Made by a program: the position numbers and the translations under genes. 14,851 nucleotides of DNA from JBKHDT01 sp049974825. GTDB lineage: Bacteria; Pseudomonadota; Gammaproteobacteria; Halothiobacillales; Halothiobacillaceae. Within the stretch, counting starts at the first letter, position 1. Every line of letters begins with the position of its first letter. The notes below the pieces were generated by a model. That model did not search any database. It saw only the letters and a program-made list of their open reading frames with translations, and was not told the origin of the DNA. The stretch covers positions 1 through 14,851 of the forward strand of contig JBNGDJ010000060.1 in the NCBI GenBank assembly GCA_049974825.1, read 5' to 3'. This document shows, in pieces, positions 12,479-14,851 of this stretch.

Positions 12479-14851
12479 TTACCCTGCCAATCGCGTTTCC
12501 CGCAGCAAATGCGCCGGCAACGGATATTCCAGTTCCCAGACAATACTCATCGGCTGGCTGCCCTCGTGGCGCTGGTATCGCAACGGGCCGCAGAAATGGA
12601 ACGGGGCGGTCAGCCCGTTGGCCAGTGTGCGACGCGACCGGACGAACAGCATGGGTTGGTAGTCCTGCTCGCGGTGGCGGATATAGCGTTGGCCGGTGGG
12701 CGATTCCGGCGTGGTGCGTGACTGGCTTTGCCAGTGGAACAGCCGGTCGGTAATCGCGTAATCCTCGTAAAGCATGGTGGGGCTGAAGTCGGCCTCGGCC
12801 TTGTCGATGGTGACGAAGAAGGCGTCCACCCGGCGTTCCGGGACATGCACTACCCCTTCGCGGGAGGTGTGTGGCTTTTCCAGCGAGCCTTTGCCCAAGG
12901 CCAGCAGGATTTGCTCGCGCGTGTAGCTGGCATGGAGTTCCAGCAAGCTGGTCGCTTGCAGGTGGATGCCGCTGGCCGGTAGCAATTCCTCGCGACGATC
13001 GTGAACGATCTCCAGTAGATCGTCGCGAAAGACCTCGTTTTCGCGGACGAATCGTTCGATTGCCGTCAACGACCCGTCTCCCGGTCGATCATTCGGCCAG
13101 AGCAGGGCGGATACCAGTGCCAGCGCCTCCGTGTCCACGGACTTGTTCCCCGTCAGATGCGCGACCAAAGTGTCCAGCAGCAGCACGTCGTCGCACTGGG
13201 CCAGCTGTCGCAATCCGCGTGTGAGTGGTTTCCGGAACTGTTCGATGGGTTCAAGCTCCTGCCCACTCGCCTCGGCGCGCAGCAGGCAGGGCGGACCATG
13301 GCGCAGCAGTTCGTCGGCCTCGTCGAGGTGCAGCCAGTTGAGCATGGCGCGATAGCCGGGTGCCGGCTCCTCGCGTACCAGCTGCCGCAACTGCTGGATC
13401 AGCTGCGGTCGGCGCATGCCTAGTTGCTGACGGATATTGTCGAGCACGTGGTCCCGGGCCACCCGGTCGAGGTCCACGAGACAGCCGGAGGGCAGCCAGG
13501 GAAAACCGTGTTCGATCTGCTGGTCCACGCGTCGGCGTGGTTGATTGCTCAGCGCGCGGAAGCGATCGGCGTAGCGGAACTGGCGATGCTGCGGAGCGAC
13601 GAAGTCGAGCACGGTCAGGTGGGGTTTCTCGTCGTGCAGGCGCAGGCCACGGCCGAGTTGTTGCAGGTAGATCGTCAGGCTTTCCGTGGGTCGCAGGAGC
13701 AGGAGCGTGTCCACCTCGGGGATGTCGATCCCCTCGTTGTACAGATCGACCGTGAAGATTACCCGGATGCGCCGCTGAACCAGCTCGCCCTGAACGCGTC
13801 GACGTTCCTCGGCAGTGCTGTCGGCGGTCAGGGCGACGGCGGGCAGGCCCCAGTCGGCAAACCGGCGTGCCATGAAGTGGGCGTGCTCGCGGCTGACGCA
13901 GAACCCCAGCGCCCGGATGCGGGCGGGGTCGGCCACGGTGTCGTGCAGGTGATCGAGGACCCATCGGGCGCGGGCATCGTTTGCGCCGAGCACGGCCTGC
14001 AACTCGGCGGTGACGTAGCCACCTCGTTGCCAGTCGAGGCCGCTCAAGTCGATGCCGGGGTGATCGCCGATGCCGAAGTAATGGAATGGGGCGAGCAGAC
14101 GCTGTTCGATCGCATCCGGCATGCGGATCTCGTGCGTGTAGCGGTCACCGAAGTCATCGCGGATATCGCGTCCATCGCTGCGCTCCGGCGTGGCGGTTAG
14201 CCCGAGCAGCGTGTTCGGTTGCAGGTGTGCAAGCAGGGCTTGGTAGCTGTCGGCCGGCGCGTGATGCGCCTCGTCGAGCACCACGTAATCGAAGTGATCC
14301 GGGGCGAGCTTATCCAGCTTTCGGCTATGCCAGCTTGGCACCGAGCAGAACAGGTGCCGATGTTGCGTCGGCGTGCTGTCGCCGACCAGCAGGTCACCAA
14401 AACTGTTGTCGCGCAACACCTGCCGGAAAGTATTCAACGCCTGCTGGAGGATCTCCTTGCGGTGGGCGACGAACAGGAGGGTGGGCCGCGTGCCGTCGTC
14501 CCGCTGGCGGATCACGCGTTGATAGTCGAAGGCGGCGACCATGGTCTTGCCCGTGCCGGTGGCGGAAATCACCAGATGCCGGTGCAGGCCGGCGGCCCGC
14601 TCGCGGGCGATGGCATCGAGTATTTCCTGCTGGAAGGCGTAGGGGCGCAACTCGAAGAAAGTCGATGCCGGGGCCGGGTTGCCCGAACTCGCACCCTGCT
14701 CGGCCTCGAGGGCGGCCTTGAGGCGGAACAGCTCGCCGCGGTGGACTGGCTCGAATTCCGCCGGATCGTCCCAGTGCGATGCGAAGGCCGCGGTGATCTG
14801 TCGCCACAACTGCGGCAGCTCGTGATGGCTGATCTTCGCGGTCCACTCCAA
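12479..14851 (-). CDS. DEAD/DEAH-box helicase with DUF3427 C-terminus (N-terminus outside window)
   Basis: This reading frame runs off the right edge, so 790 C-terminal residues are visible and numbering is from the edge. It is a superfamily 2 helicase with motif I ATGTGKT (97-103), motif II DEAH (193-196), motif III TAT (219-221) and motif VI QQLGRGLR (397-404). Residues from about 639 to the end form a DUF3427 domain (YTREQILLALG, FSPTMLYEDYAI, FHWQSQS, HEGSQPM). Relatives usually carry a phospholipase-D-like nuclease domain before the helicase; the first visible residues (EWTAKISHHELPQLWRQ) resemble the linker after that domain, so roughly 200 or more residues are probably missing. ATP-driven DNA or RNA remodelling is expected, and a DNA repair or defence role is possible but unproven. 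A TTG codon at the edge should not be taken as the start. It is convergent with the preceding gene. Confidence 0.88.
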   Translation of the reverse strand: MEWTAKISHHELPQLWRQITAAFASHWDDPAEFEPVHRGELFRLKAALEAEQGASSGNPAPASTFFELRPYAFQQEILDAIARERAAGLHRHLVISATGTGKTMVAAFDYQRVIRQRDDGTRPTLLFVAHRKEILQQALNTFRQVLRDNSFGDLLVGDSTPTQHRHLFCSVPSWHSRKLDKLAPDHFDYVVLDEAHHAPADSYQALLAHLQPNTLLGLTATPERSDGRDIRDDFGDRYTHEIRMPDAIEQRLLAPFHYFGIGDHPGIDLSGLDWQRGGYVTAELQAVLGANDARARWVLDHLHDTVADPARIRALGFCVSREHAHFMARRFADWGLPAVALTADSTAEERRRVQGELVQRRIRVIFTVDLYNEGIDIPEVDTLLLLRPTESLTIYLQQLGRGLRLHDEKPHLTVLDFVAPQHRQFRYADRFRALSNQPRRRVDQQIEHGFPWLPSGCLVDLDRVARDHVLDNIRQQLGMRRPQLIQQLRQLVREEPAPGYRAMLNWLHLDEADELLRHGPPCLLRAEASGQELEPIEQFRKPLTRGLRQLAQCDDVLLLDTLVAHLTGNKSVDTEALALVSALLWPNDRPGDGSLTAIERFVRENEVFRDDLLEIVHDRREELLPASGIHLQATSLLELHASYTREQILLALGKGSLEKPHTSREGVVHVPERRVDAFFVTIDKAEADFSPTMLYEDYAITDRLFHWQSQSRTTPESPTGQRYIRHREQDYQPMLFVRSRRTLANGLTAPFHFCGPLRYQRHEGSQPMSIVWELEYPLPAHLLRETRLAG

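Overview
The window is a GC-rich piece of chromosome, most likely from a gammaproteobacterium. A System II cytochrome c maturation pair (resB, ccsA), a dsbA-type gene and an endonuclease/exonuclease/phosphatase (EEP) gene lie in the order familiar from the dsbA neighbourhood of pseudomonads and relatives. AmpG, a ProQ/FinO protein and a CigR/RcnB-like periplasmic protein fit the same group. No genus can be named from the sequence alone. I see no transposase, phage gene, CRISPR array, rRNA or tRNA.

Layout: 1-192 is a hairpin-rich dispersed repeat (copy A). 249-4507 is envelope redox chemistry: resB, a terminator plus repeat copy B, ccsA, then dsbA. 4508-4696 is a palindrome-rich spacer with an intrinsic terminator. 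4697-7113 is a two-gene unit: a ThDP-dependent acetolactate-synthase-like enzyme starting at TTG, and an EEP hydrolase overlapping it by 4 bases. 7214-9902 is a tight three-gene run: a fructosamine-kinase-family protein, an uncharacterised HExxH protein and an AmpG-like permease. 9973-10479 is a small exported CigR-like protein. 10494-10642 is repeat copy C. 10775-12452 is a proQ-like gene followed by a YeeZ-like NAD(P)-binding protein. 12479-14851, on the minus strand, is a DEAH helicase with a DUF3427 C-terminus whose N-terminus lies beyond the window.

The protein genes mostly have recognisable families. ResB and CcsA move and attach haem to apocytochromes outside the membrane, and DsbA acts on cysteines in the same compartment. 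AmpG would import cell-wall fragments.

The most unusual feature is the repeat family. Its three copies share an ordered set of hairpin modules: a CAATGGC/GCCATTG hairpin identical in all copies, a conserved GGCCGATACATGCTCGG core, and flanking stems that differ between copies but keep pairing through compensatory changes. Modules are lost (copy C), degraded (copy B) or inserted (about 124 bases in copy B). One copy, with an intrinsic terminator, splits the resB-ccsA pair. Another lies just upstream of proQ, whose product belongs to a family that binds structured RNA. A possible degraded fragment lies in the dsbA/acetolactate synthase spacer.
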